Source: Dryocola clanedunensis subsp. sulfonylureivorans
Lineage (GTDB): Bacteria > Pseudomonadota > Gammaproteobacteria > Enterobacterales > Enterobacteriaceae
DNA: 64,000 nt
Reading direction: 5' to 3'
NCBI RefSeq assembly: GCF_016756775.1
Contig: NZ_JAERMU010000003.1
Span: 124,001-188,000, forward strand
Both the position numbers and the translations under genes were made by a program. Within the stretch, counting starts at the first letter, position 1, and each line of letters opens with the position of its first letter. This document shows, piece after piece, positions 9,221-17,763 of the stretch. Below the pieces are notes generated by a model, which saw nothing but the letters and a program-made list of their open reading frames with translations, did no database searches and had not been told where the DNA came from.

Positions 9221-10234
9221 TTAGCTGCCAATCTTGATGACGATTTTACCGAATGCGCCACGGGAAAGGTGTTTAAACGCTTCTACTGCATCGTTGAAGC
9301 TGTAAACCTGCTCAATGACTGGTTTGATATTATGCTTACTGAGGAAAGGATTCATACGATCAAAGGATGAGCGAGGTGCAACAGCAATACCGCGAATAGT
9401 CATTTGACGGAAAATCAGCGGCATCAGATCGAGCTGTGATGTCTGGCCGGTCAAAAATCCTACCTGCGCAATAGTCCCGGCAACTTTTGTTGCAGTAACC
9501 GACTGGTTAATACCGTTACCCCCGGCAACTTCAACGGTAATATCAGCTCCCTTACCTCCAGTTAATTCAAGAACTTTGTTTTCCCAGTCAGGATATTTTT
9601 TATAGTTGATCCCTTCGTCGGCACCCAGTGCCTTAATACGCTCCAGATTGGTGTCACTACTGGATGTCGCAATGACACGTGCACCATGTGCATGAGCAAT
9701 TTGCGCAGCAAAGACAGATACGCCACCTGTTCCCTGCACCAGAACTGTTTGTCCCGGTTGTAGATTGCCGATATCCATCAGGGAATACCAGGCCGTTAGT
9801 GCGGCGATAGGTAGTGTAGATGCTTCTTCATCAGTCATATTTTCAGGAGCTTTAACCGCGCTGTCTTCATGAATAATCATATATTCAGCCAGACCACCTG
9901 GAAGCGGCATACCCATACACCAGGAGGGTTCGTCGGCAGCAGGTTCACCATCTAACCAACGCGAATAAAGGTGTGAGTTAATGCGTTCGCCTGTGTTAAA
10001 GCGTGTTACACCTTCACCCACGGCGATAATCGTGCCTGCTGCGTCAGAGACAGGAATAAGTGGCTTTGGAACAAGATTAGGTTCGTAAAAACCTTCAACT
10101 ATCGCTTTGTCCCTGAAGTTTAGAGAAACCGCGCCCACCTTCACTAATAATTCACCAGGCCCTGGTGCAGGAGTCTCAACCTCTCCCAACTGCAAATTTT
10201 CAAGGCCAAAATCTTTCAGTAACCATGCTTTCAT
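9221..10234 (-). CDS. NAD(P)-dependent medium-chain dehydrogenase/reductase (quinone-oxidoreductase-like)
   Basis: A 337-residue MDR-superfamily protein: an N-terminal GroES-like domain with GEVETPAPGPGELLVKV and a Rossmann domain with the nucleotide-binding turn QGTGGVSVFAAQIA. The catalytic and structural zinc Cys clusters of true alcohol dehydrogenases are absent, so it resembles zinc-independent quinone or enone reductases. I use ATG 10234 (MKAWLLKDFG), the usual family start; the frame can also begin five codons earlier at GTG 10249. It is divergent from a LysR gene about 170 bases away, which probably regulates it. Confidence 0.85.
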   Translation of the reverse strand: MKAWLLKDFGLENLQLGEVETPAPGPGELLVKVGAVSLNFRDKAIVEGFYEPNLVPKPLIPVSDAAGTIIAVGEGVTRFNTGERINSHLYSRWLDGEPAADEPSWCMGMPLPGGLAEYMIIHEDSAVKAPENMTDEEASTLPIAALTAWYSLMDIGNLQPGQTVLVQGTGGVSVFAAQIAHAHGARVIATSSSDTNLERIKALGADEGINYKKYPDWENKVLELTGGKGADITVEVAGGNGINQSVTATKVAGTIAQVGFLTGQTSQLDLMPLIFRQMTIRGIAVAPRSSFDRMNPFLSKHNIKPVIEQVYSFNDAVEAFKHLSRGAFGKIVIKIGS

Positions 10235-10404
10235 TTCTCTTGCGTCCACTTTGTCTGGAAAAGATACGGCAATGATAAGCAGCTGAGGTTGTAGGAAAAA
10301 GGCATAGAAAAGGACTTCAGTGTTATTGCAGGAGAAACAATCCGATTAGGGTATAATTCACAACGTTAGTCATTTAAGGTTGATTTAATCCTGGAGGAAA
10401 AACT

Positions 10405-11310
10405 ATGCGCTCTAACCTGCTTGAGTTAATGAGTATTTTTGTTCAAGTCGTCGAGCAGCGTAGTTTCACTAAGGCCGCAGATGTCCTGCAACTGCATCGT
10501 CCTGCAGTCAGTAAATTTATACAGCAACTTGAAGATGACTTAGGCGTCAAATTGCTACACCGCACGACGCGTAGCCTAAGTATCACTGTCGAAGGGGAAG
10601 AAGTTTATCAACGAGCTAAAGCGCTACTGAATGATGTCAGCGATATGATAGCAGCGTTTTCCCCAAGCCAGGCGCCTCACGGGCGTCTTCGTATAAGTGT
10701 CCCACTTGCACTTTCGCATACAATCCTGATTCCCTCATTGAGTGAGTTTCAGGCTCTCTATCCTCAAATCGAAATCGTACTTACCGCTTCAGATCGGCTG
10801 ACAGATTTGATTTCAGAAGGCATTGATTGTGTTATTCGCCTGGGAGAACTTAATGATTCAAACTTTATCTCTCGCCGTATTGGTGAAGTGCAGATGGCAA
10901 CCTGCGCAACGCCGTCCTATCTGGAAAAATACGGTATACCGCTGACGCCAGATGATCTCGCACATCACAAAGCCGTTAACTTCTTCAGTGGAAATAGTCG
11001 TGAAGTGATGGATTGGAAGTTTGTAATGGACGGGAAAGTCGTCTCACGCCGCCCTGGAAGCAACATGCTGGTAAATAATTCAGACGTGCTTCTATCTTGC
11101 GGGTTGGCGGGTATGGGCATACTCCATGCATTAAGGACGGCACTGGAGCCGCATATTCACTCAGGCAGGCTAACGGAATTACTGACTGATTATGTAACGG
11201 TTACTAAGCCTGTTTCTATTTTGTACCCTGATCGACGCTATCTTTCACCCACCGTGCGGGCATTCATAGACTGGTTTTCCGAAGTTTTTGCTAGTAAATA
11301 TCAGTTTTAA
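10405..11310 (+). CDS. LysR-family transcriptional regulator
   Basis: A 301-residue LysR regulator. The N-terminal winged helix-turn-helix is clear (FTKAADVLQLHRPAVSKFIQ with LEDDLGVKLLHRTTRSL), followed by a substrate-binding effector domain from about residue 90. The start at ATG 10405 has GGAGG seven bases upstream. Its divergent arrangement with the MDR oxidoreductase is the typical LysR layout, so I infer that it controls that gene and itself from the shared region 10250-10404. Confidence 0.92.
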   Translation: MRSNLLELMSIFVQVVEQRSFTKAADVLQLHRPAVSKFIQQLEDDLGVKLLHRTTRSLSITVEGEEVYQRAKALLNDVSDMIAAFSPSQAPHGRLRISVPLALSHTILIPSLSEFQALYPQIEIVLTASDRLTDLISEGIDCVIRLGELNDSNFISRRIGEVQMATCATPSYLEKYGIPLTPDDLAHHKAVNFFSGNSREVMDWKFVMDGKVVSRRPGSNMLVNNSDVLLSCGLAGMGILHALRTALEPHIHSGRLTELLTDYVTVTKPVSILYPDRRYLSPTVRAFIDWFSEVFASKYQF

Positions 11311-11427
11311 GGCGCGTATCAAAAACAGTTGGATTTTTTTGTTCGACTGTCCGTTTCTGGCTGTGAGTTCAACCCACCGCCTCAGAAGATGATGAAGCCG
11401 GGAGGCTGATACAGAGGGGTACAAAAG

Positions 11428-11455
11428 CACCGCAGGTGTGGCCACACCCACGGTG
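11428..11455 (-). terminator. Strong hairpin between convergent LysR gene and yqjI
   Basis: Arms CACCG/CGGTG enclose the perfect 14-bp palindrome GGTGTGGCCACACC. On the minus strand it lies just after the yqjI stop and is followed by CTTTTGT, consistent with an intrinsic terminator, although the T-run is short. Confidence 0.6.
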
Positions 11456-11462
11456 GTTAAGC

Positions 11463-12245
11463 TCATTTAACGGAACGTAGCTGGTTGACGGCCTGGTTGA
11501 CGATCTCCGCAACCTGCGCCTGAGTCTCTTCACTGCTGCCGTGATAGTTATGCAGCTGGCTGCGCAGCTCATGAATAGCAGTGGTCAGCGCGAGCGTGAA
11601 TGGCTGGCGGTGTTCAAACATGGCCTGGCTCACGGAGTCACTCTGACGCGCAAACATTTCAAGCTTCGCCAGTAGCGCATCGGCAGTCGCCTTGTTTTCA
11701 GCCAGGTAGGCTTCGCCTTGCTCATTAATGGCGTAGCGCTTGCGGTTACCTTCCTGTTGAACATTCACATAACCGACATCTTCCATATAGGTCAGCGCAG
11801 GGTAGATAACGCCTGGGCTTGGCGTATAAAAACCACCGCTTTTCTCGGAGAGGATTTTGATCAGCTCATAGCCGTAGCTGGCCTGATCCTTAAGCAGGCT
11901 GAGCAGCAAAAGCTGAAGCTCATCGGCACTAAATTTACGGCCGCGCAGGAAGGAAGGGCGATCGCGATGGCCCGCATCGTCACCACCGCGAAAATGACCG
12001 CGATGACCACCGCCCGGCCCACCGCGACGGTCGGCATGATGATGGTGGTGATGATGCTCACCGCGTGGGTCAAAGTGACGGCTCATGCGTTCATCGCGCA
12101 TGGCACGACGCCACTGCGCAAACATCATCTCCAGCCCTTCTTCGCGGCTGTCGGCTTCGTGGCAGCATTCGCTGCGGCGGTCATCGCAATGGCCATGATG
12201 ACGGTGGTGGCTGCCGCGAGGATTTTTAAACATAGAATGAAACAT
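11463..12245 (-). CDS. yqjI: PadR-family metal-responsive transcriptional regulator YqjI
   Basis: A 260-residue PadR-type repressor. The long N-terminal extension is rich in His, Cys and Gly (RGSHHRHHGHCDDRRSECCH; a run of seven His near residues 63-69), the metal-sensing part of YqjI. The winged-helix domain follows (LLLSLLKDQASYGYELIKIL, then YTPSPGVIYPALTYME). In E. coli, YqjI represses the divergent ferric-reductase gene yqjH and itself, and nickel relieves repression. ATG 12245 has CAGGAG upstream. Here there is no yqjH beside it, although a repeat array resembling its operator is present upstream. Confidence 0.92.
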   Translation of the reverse strand: MFHSMFKNPRGSHHRHHGHCDDRRSECCHEADSREEGLEMMFAQWRRAMRDERMSRHFDPRGEHHHHHHHADRRGGPGGGHRGHFRGGDDAGHRDRPSFLRGRKFSADELQLLLLSLLKDQASYGYELIKILSEKSGGFYTPSPGVIYPALTYMEDVGYVNVQQEGNRKRYAINEQGEAYLAENKATADALLAKLEMFARQSDSVSQAMFEHRQPFTLALTTAIHELRSQLHNYHGSSEETQAQVAEIVNQAVNQLRSVK

Positions 12246-12268
12246 AATGACTCCTGATAAGGTGACTG

Positions 12269-12315
12269 TATCTTACGACTGTATCGTACGATTGTTGTAG
12301 GTATATATCTTACGA
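12269..12315. promoter_or_regulatory. Triple direct repeat TATC(T/G)TACGA upstream of yqjI, probable YqjI operator
   Basis: Three 10-base copies lie at 12269-12278 (TATCTTACGA), 12282-12291 (TATCGTACGA, containing the palindrome ATCGTACGAT) and 12306-12315 (TATCTTACGA). Immediately after follows AGTAAAGAT, partly inverted to the last copy. The array lies 24-70 bases before the yqjI start, where autoregulatory sites are expected. Confidence 0.65.
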
Positions 12316-12544
12316 TAGTAAAGATCAAGCAGGAGCAGGAAATAATGCAGGTCTGGCGTCGAGGAGAGAGACTTGTGCGTGAAGAGTGCAGGGCAGAGTA
12401 AGAGGCATGGAGGCTTTTCCGTTACCTGCCAGGTGACTTTTACAGGAAAGTAAATACTATAAGTAAACCAAAACTAACCATGAAGATAGCCGGATATGGG
12501 GTTAAGGCCAAAGTGATATTTGACCTTATCAGCACAGATAATAA

Positions 12545-12871
12545 CTAATTTTTATTCATCCGACAAAACCGCCAGCATTTAAATGAAATGATTGGCGGTT
12601 GAGAAAATCCAATTATAAACACAGCAACAAGTAACGATATACCACCACCAAAAATATATCCGACGTCATCAATCTTTGAATAAATAATAAATAAAAAACA
12701 CGTAATGCAACAACAAAAAACCCACAGAAAAATTTCAAACCTTTTGGCTAAATCTCTGATAACTTCCTCAAATGTACCGCCAAAGTTATCGATATTATTC
12801 TGAAGTTTCTGTAATTCCTTCACCGTAAAACCCGATGCCAGAAGACGATTTTTACTGAAATCCATTGTCAT
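12545..12871 (-). CDS. Small two-helix membrane protein of unknown function
   Basis: A 108-residue protein I do not recognise. Residues 1-45 are hydrophilic and probably helical (GFTVKELQKLQNNIDNFGGT), followed by two hydrophobic segments, about 46-63 (LWVFCCCITCFLFIIYS) and 72-89 (YIFGGGISLLVAVFIIGF), and a short basic tail. ATG 12871 has AAGGA at good spacing; that motif is itself tandemly repeated (TTAAGGAAG twice). The gene is AT-rich and sits beside a bacteriocin-type ABC exporter fragment, so an immunity or toxin-associated role is conceivable but unproven. Confidence 0.55.
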   Translation of the reverse strand: MTMDFSKNRLLASGFTVKELQKLQNNIDNFGGTFEEVIRDLAKRFEIFLWVFCCCITCFLFIIYSKIDDVGYIFGGGISLLVAVFIIGFSQPPIISFKCWRFCRMNKN

Positions 12872-13139
12872 TTCATCAACTTCCTTAACTTCCTTATCTA
12901 ATCAATTTTACACTTGTTCTTCAATTTTTGTAGCTCTGCACGGTTTAATCCTGATTTGAATAGCGCCGATTCACTTATTTTCACAGTGTTTCCACCTTTT
13001 ATCCATAAAATTATAGATTCCTCATTACGAGTATACGTAACAAACTGACAAAACTGAATCATCACCATCGCTAAAGGAAATTAATTGTTTTATAGTTAAA
13101 TATCAATAAATTAAATTCTTATCATGGTTTTTTACATCT

Positions 13140-13367
13140 TTGGCCGTCAAACCCCGTCATAAGGGTGGAAACGTTCAGGTTATCAAAGATCTTTCCCTGA
13201 CTCTGAATCAGGGTGAAATAGTTGCCATTACAGGGAAGTCCAGCTGTGGAAAATCGACGCTGGTTAAACTTATCCTGGGTATTCATACCCCCGATCACGG
13301 CGTGATACGAACTTTCAGTATTCCCCACACTCATACATCCAGTACAAAAAATCACCTTTCCGTATAA
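13140..13367 (+). pseudogene. Fragment of a bacteriocin/peptide-type ABC exporter ATPase domain
   Basis: About 57 codons keep the start of an exporter-type nucleotide-binding domain: VQVIKDLSLTLNQGEIVAIT, Walker A GKSSCGKST and LVKLILGIHTPDHGVI. This is the pattern of CvaB/LagD-like peptide exporters. There is no transmembrane or peptidase part before it, and the Q-loop, signature and Walker B after it are missing, so the gene is a remnant. The frame has only a TTG at its start. Confidence 0.7.
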
Positions 13368-13430
13368 TATTTACCGTTAAGCAAACGGAGCCATGTTACG
13401 ATGAACCTCGCTCATGGAAAGGTTAGCATC

Positions 13431-13595
13431 ATGTCTCTCTTAGATTACGCAATGAAGCGCTTTGGCAGTTCGGGCAACACCTCTGCGACCTGTCCCGTCT
13501 GTGGCAGTAAATCATCACATCCCGCCAGTAAAATCCGTCAGGGGCAGACGCTGCTCTGTCCAAAATGCAAATCGATGTTTGTGGTGCCACGTTAA
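13431..13595 (+). CDS. ynfU: YnfU-like small zinc-ribbon protein
   Basis: A 54-residue protein with two CPxC knuckles (CPVCGSKSSH near residues 18-27 and CPKCKSMFVVPR at the end), which should bind one zinc ion. The beginning MSLLDYAMKRFGSSG resembles E. coli YnfU as I recall it. I choose ATG 13431 over the upstream in-frame ATG 13401 because GGAAAGG sits eight bases before it and the family starts there. The function of the family is unknown. Confidence 0.65.
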   Translation: MSLLDYAMKRFGSSGNTSATCPVCGSKSSHPASKIRQGQTLLCPKCKSMFVVPR

Positions 13596-13658
13596 GACAA
13601 AGAGAGGGCTACGCTGCACATTGGCAGGAAAAGGGATGGCAAAAGCGGCACGAGGCCG

Positions 13659-16079
13659 CTAGATCAGGGTCAGTTTGAAAACGCCGAGCTTGACGGTCCA
13701 GTTTTTGAAGGGCTGTGGCCGGCCATAATGATAACCCTGTGCAAGCAGGCAGCCCATGTTACGAAGCTTTTCACCCGTCTCCTCATCTTCGATTCCCTCT
13801 GCGACCAGCGGCACCTTAAAGCTGTTTGCCAGGCTTAGTACCGAGGCGATAACGGACTCACTGCGCCGATCTTCCAGAATATCGCTGACGAACTGCCTGT
13901 CAATTTTGAGCTGGTCAAAGGGCAGGGAGTGGAGGTAGGAGAGACTGGAGTAGCCCGATCCGAAATCATCAAGTGACACTGTCACTCCTGCCTCGCGAAG
14001 CGTGTTGAGCTGGGGCAGGACGGAGTTTGCGTCATCAAGCAATACCCCTTCGGTTAGCTCTATACAGATGTTGGCACCTTGCAGATGATAGCGTTGCAGG
14101 CAGCCAAGCAGCTCCTGCGCAAAATCATCCTGCTGCAGCTGCAGCGGGGAGATATTAATGTGCAGTTTGAAATTAGCCGGTGCGCCGCGGGCAATAAAAT
14201 CCGCCAGCTCGCCGCATGCCGTTTCAATAATCCAGTATCCGAGCGGGATGATAAGTCCCGTCTGCTCTGCGAGGGCGATAAACCGATCCGGCGGCACAAA
14301 GCCGAGCGTCGGGCTGTTCCAGCGCACCAGACATTCCCCCTCCAGACATTCGCCTTCGGCGGCGAGACTGACAATGGGCTGCATGACCAGATGAAATTCG
14401 TTTCTCTCCAGTGCGTGACTAAGCTCTTCATGCAGCTCGACGTTGCGCAGGCCAAGCTCATGCATCTCTGGTGCGAACCGTGTAACGACGCCGTTGCCTT
14501 CTTTACGGGCATGGTGAAGCGCGATCCCCGCGTTCAGCACCAAAGCTTTCAGGCGCTCCGACGTCAGGGGTTCTTCAACGATCCCGGCGTTACCCGCAAT
14601 AAGCAGTTCGTGGCGACCCTCAGAGGTAGCCTGATGGCTCAAAAAAAGCGTTTCCAGCTGCTGCTGGATAAGGGCGGCCTGGTCGGAATCGGCAATTTCA
14701 GGGAAGATCATCAGGATTTTGTCCGTGCGTTCCCGGCACAGAATCGTATCCGCCGGCAGCAGGGTTTTCAGCAAAGACTGGAGGTGGGCCAGCAGCGATT
14801 CACCATACTCTTTACCCAGCAGGTTGGTCAGCGAAGAGTGGTTGCTCAGGTGCAGCAACGCGATCATGTTTCGGCCACGATACAGTTCTGGGTGATTACA
14901 CAGGCCGGCAAACGTCAGCAGCCCAGTTTCCTTATCGCGCTCAATCTGATCCTGCCGTGCTTCCAGCATATCCATTATCAGCCTGGACTTATTGTCCAGG
15001 GCGTTGGCGAGACTGGCTACTTCCGGGAAAAGCGTTCCGCGGGCGGCGGTTGTCCACAGTGGGGTGCCGAGCAGATGTACGCGGTCAATCAGTGACACCA
15101 GCGGACGAGAGAAGCGAATCATCAGGAAAGTGATGACCAGCAGGGACAGCGTAATAATAATACTCAGGCCCATAAAATTATGCTGATGGTATCGGCTGAT
15201 GCTGGACTGCCACTGGTTGTCCGGCGTCAGCATAACCAACGTCCATTTCAGCAAGCCGTCTTCATCGGTGATGGGTCTGTTTAACATCAGATTGTGGCCG
15301 ATTGCGGGGTACAGAATACCGCCATCCTGAGCCGACGTGGGCATATGCTGGCTGGCATTAGTCATTTCATCCGCCGAGACGGGAGCAGAGGCGGCAATCA
15401 GGCGGCCTTTTTCATTCAGCAACATCAAACGATGGGAGTGGGTCGAATCCAGAGAATGTAGCCACTGTGACATATCTGCCGGAAGGATCCCGGCGGAGAT
15501 AACACCCACGAAATTACCCTGCGGGTCTCTAATGGGCTGTCGCCACGTGATCGCCATACCCTTTTCAGCAGAGGCATGGTGGCCGTGTTCTGTCCAGAAG
15601 GGCTGGCTGGTTTCCCGGGCATGGACAAACCACAGTCTTTTCAAAACGTCCTGGCTCGTCGGAACGGTGGAAGTCATGGGGTAAAACTTCCCGTCCTGAG
15701 GGTCGCGCTGAAGGGCAGTATAACTCCCGTTTGCGGAGGCAAAGCTGATACTGCTGAGCGGCTGACCTTGCGTTAAATCCAGAGACACAAGTTGTTGAAG
15801 CTGCTGCTCGATAACCTCTGAAGACGCTGAGTTTTGATCTTTAGCGAGTAATGACATTAACTTGCCAGCCGCGTGTGGCTGGTTGAGGTAAGCGCGCATG
15901 CGCTGAGCGAGAAGCTCGCTGTCATTTTTCAGCAGCTTTTCGTTCATGTCGGCAAAAATATTCTTTACCGCCCGATCGAGGTAGCTATTCAGTGACATGA
16001 CGACAACTACTGAGGAGATAATCATCAGTATGACCAGCGCTTTGGTCAATGAAACTGGATATTTTTTTAGTTTTTTCAT
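13659..16079 (-). CDS. Membrane c-di-GMP phosphodiesterase: Cache sensor, degenerate GGDEF, EAL domain
   Basis: An 806-residue inner-membrane signalling protein. It has an N-terminal helix (residues 11-30), a periplasmic double-Cache-like sensor up to about residue 290, and a second helix near 296-318. A GGDEF-like domain (about 380-530) follows in which the active-site motif is lost (LCRERTDKILMIF in its place). A C-terminal EAL domain has the catalytic signature (ECLVRW) and DDFGSGYSSLSYL intact. It is therefore predicted to degrade c-di-GMP, with the dead cyclase domain regulating it. It starts a group of three c-di-GMP genes. Confidence 0.9.
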   Translation of the reverse strand: MKKLKKYPVSLTKALVILMIISSVVVVMSLNSYLDRAVKNIFADMNEKLLKNDSELLAQRMRAYLNQPHAAGKLMSLLAKDQNSASSEVIEQQLQQLVSLDLTQGQPLSSISFASANGSYTALQRDPQDGKFYPMTSTVPTSQDVLKRLWFVHARETSQPFWTEHGHHASAEKGMAITWRQPIRDPQGNFVGVISAGILPADMSQWLHSLDSTHSHRLMLLNEKGRLIAASAPVSADEMTNASQHMPTSAQDGGILYPAIGHNLMLNRPITDEDGLLKWTLVMLTPDNQWQSSISRYHQHNFMGLSIIITLSLLVITFLMIRFSRPLVSLIDRVHLLGTPLWTTAARGTLFPEVASLANALDNKSRLIMDMLEARQDQIERDKETGLLTFAGLCNHPELYRGRNMIALLHLSNHSSLTNLLGKEYGESLLAHLQSLLKTLLPADTILCRERTDKILMIFPEIADSDQAALIQQQLETLFLSHQATSEGRHELLIAGNAGIVEEPLTSERLKALVLNAGIALHHARKEGNGVVTRFAPEMHELGLRNVELHEELSHALERNEFHLVMQPIVSLAAEGECLEGECLVRWNSPTLGFVPPDRFIALAEQTGLIIPLGYWIIETACGELADFIARGAPANFKLHINISPLQLQQDDFAQELLGCLQRYHLQGANICIELTEGVLLDDANSVLPQLNTLREAGVTVSLDDFGSGYSSLSYLHSLPFDQLKIDRQFVSDILEDRRSESVIASVLSLANSFKVPLVAEGIEDEETGEKLRNMGCLLAQGYHYGRPQPFKNWTVKLGVFKLTLI

Positions 16080-16392
16080 GGCTTCCAGCGATCGCTCAAC
16101 ACTTTAGCAGAGTGGCAGCAATCAGGTTAAAGGTAATCGCTTATTTTGCCAAAGCCACAAAGTGGTGCAAGTAACATATGATGCCTTATAAAAACAATTA
16201 GTTTAATATTAAATTAGCGCCCGCCAGAGTTGTTAAATAACATGGGGCTGGTGTTTAAATATGGGTTGATTTGTGCGTAGACGCATTTGTTAATAATTTC
16301 CGGTGTGACATCACAGCCGCAAGTTGAGAGTATTGCCCGCATAAATTCTTACAGTAAACAAAGGCACGGCTGACAGTGCAAAATATCAATAC
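16080..16392. other. Divergent promoter region between two c-di-GMP genes
   Basis: About 310 AT-rich bases separate the divergent EAL and MASE/GGDEF genes. It presumably holds both promoters. I see no gene and no strong operator. Confidence 0.4.
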
Positions 16393-17763
16393 ATGATGAA
16401 ATTTGAATCAGTTGAAAAAAGGAATAGCGCATCGACAGGGTGGAAGCTCTGCCTGCTGCTGATGCCAATTATAGGCCTTATATTTATTGCGGCCCCCACG
16501 CTGAGCTTTAAATATGCAAACTTCCCGCCTTTATATTCAACGTATTTGTTCCTTTTTAACCTGGTCTTTGATCTGATCATCATCGTATTTTGCTTCTTCC
16601 GCTATCTGACCCGGAGAAATTCCCTGTGTCTGCTGTTTTTACTGGCCGGATTTCTTTTCTCGACGATGACTGACGTTGTCATTCTTTTTTACCATCCTGT
16701 TTTCAACGGTAACAATGATTTCATCTATGAAAACAAAGAGATGATCGTCATTTTGTATCTGTTCAGAATCGCAGTGCTATGCTACTTCATGCTGATTGCT
16801 GCGGCATTGAAAATTAAGCATTACCGGGTATTCAAATTTAAACACCTGCTGGCCTTTATACCCGGCCTGGTCATCTGCGCCGTATTCTTATTTCATGGGC
16901 AGAGTACAGATATAGCCCATGCGCTCCATTTGCATCCGCGGGTGATTTATTACAACGTTGCAAATGTTTGTTGCTTGTTATTTATATTATCAATCTGTTA
17001 TTACATTGGTTTTAATGATAGCTTCTGGTCGGGATTGATGCTGTTTAGCCTGCTGATGCTGACCTCACTGCAGTACGGTAGCCACGGCATCCATTTTGAA
17101 GATCGCTACTGGAATACGATGCTGTCGGTGCAGACCATTGGCTATTTCTTCGCCATTCTGTTCTTCCTGAAGAATGTCTATGATCGCCTGAAGGTGTCCA
17201 TTAATTACAGTGAGATAATTTATGAAAAATCCATCACCGACCCTTTAACCGGGATCTACAACCGAGGGTTCTTCATTGAAAAACTACGGGAGTCTATCAG
17301 CGAGTATAAGAACAGAACGCTGGCTTTATTTATCATCGATATCGATTACTTCAAATCTATCAACGATCACTTTGGCCACGGAACGGGTGATAACGTGATT
17401 AAGCTTATTGCCAGCGAACTGACCGCTCACATCGGCGACAGAGGCGTCGCTGCACGAATCGGTGGGGAAGAGTTTGCCGTCATGCTACCGGAAATCAGCG
17501 AAGAAGAAGCAAGACAGCTGGCGGCCTGTATTCTTGAAAAAGTGCGCAACCGGCCTCCGGTATCAAACCATGACTTCTCTCAGCAATTGACCGTCAGCCT
17601 GGGGATGTATTTCTCGCACCATCATCATGAAGAACTGAGCCTGATCTCCAGAGCGGATGAAGCGCTTTATTACGCCAAGCGGAATGGCCGTGACAGATAC
17701 GCTAGCTGGAAAGAGATGCAGAATGACGGGCAGCAGGGCGCAACTCACTGCGTCGTCTGGTAG
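16393..17763 (+). CDS. Diguanylate cyclase with integral membrane sensor (MASE4-like)
   Basis: A 456-residue protein: an N-terminal membrane domain of about seven or eight helices (residues 18-280) resembling MASE sensors, then a GGDEF domain with the active motif GGEEF at residues 357-361 and the expected DxxxFK metal/substrate region (IDIDYFKSINDHFGH). The inhibitory RxxD site five residues before the motif is not present, so product feedback is probably absent. It should make c-di-GMP from two GTP at the inner membrane. Its last 19 bases overlap the convergent cyclase gene. Confidence 0.92.
   Translation: MMKFESVEKRNSASTGWKLCLLLMPIIGLIFIAAPTLSFKYANFPPLYSTYLFLFNLVFDLIIIVFCFFRYLTRRNSLCLLFLLAGFLFSTMTDVVILFYHPVFNGNNDFIYENKEMIVILYLFRIAVLCYFMLIAAALKIKHYRVFKFKHLLAFIPGLVICAVFLFHGQSTDIAHALHLHPRVIYYNVANVCCLLFILSICYYIGFNDSFWSGLMLFSLLMLTSLQYGSHGIHFEDRYWNTMLSVQTIGYFFAILFFLKNVYDRLKVSINYSEIIYEKSITDPLTGIYNRGFFIEKLRESISEYKNRTLALFIIDIDYFKSINDHFGHGTGDNVIKLIASELTAHIGDRGVAARIGGEEFAVMLPEISEEEARQLAACILEKVRNRPPVSNHDFSQQLTVSLGMYFSHHHHEELSLISRADEALYYAKRNGRDRYASWKEMQNDGQQGATHCVVW

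Noticed and set aside
13122..13355. 77-codon minus-strand frame opposite the ABC exporter fragment
   Set aside because: It is the antisense of a recognisable ATPase sequence on the plus strand.
14079..15095. 338-codon plus-strand frame opposite the EAL gene
   Set aside because: Antisense shadow of conserved GGDEF/EAL sequence.
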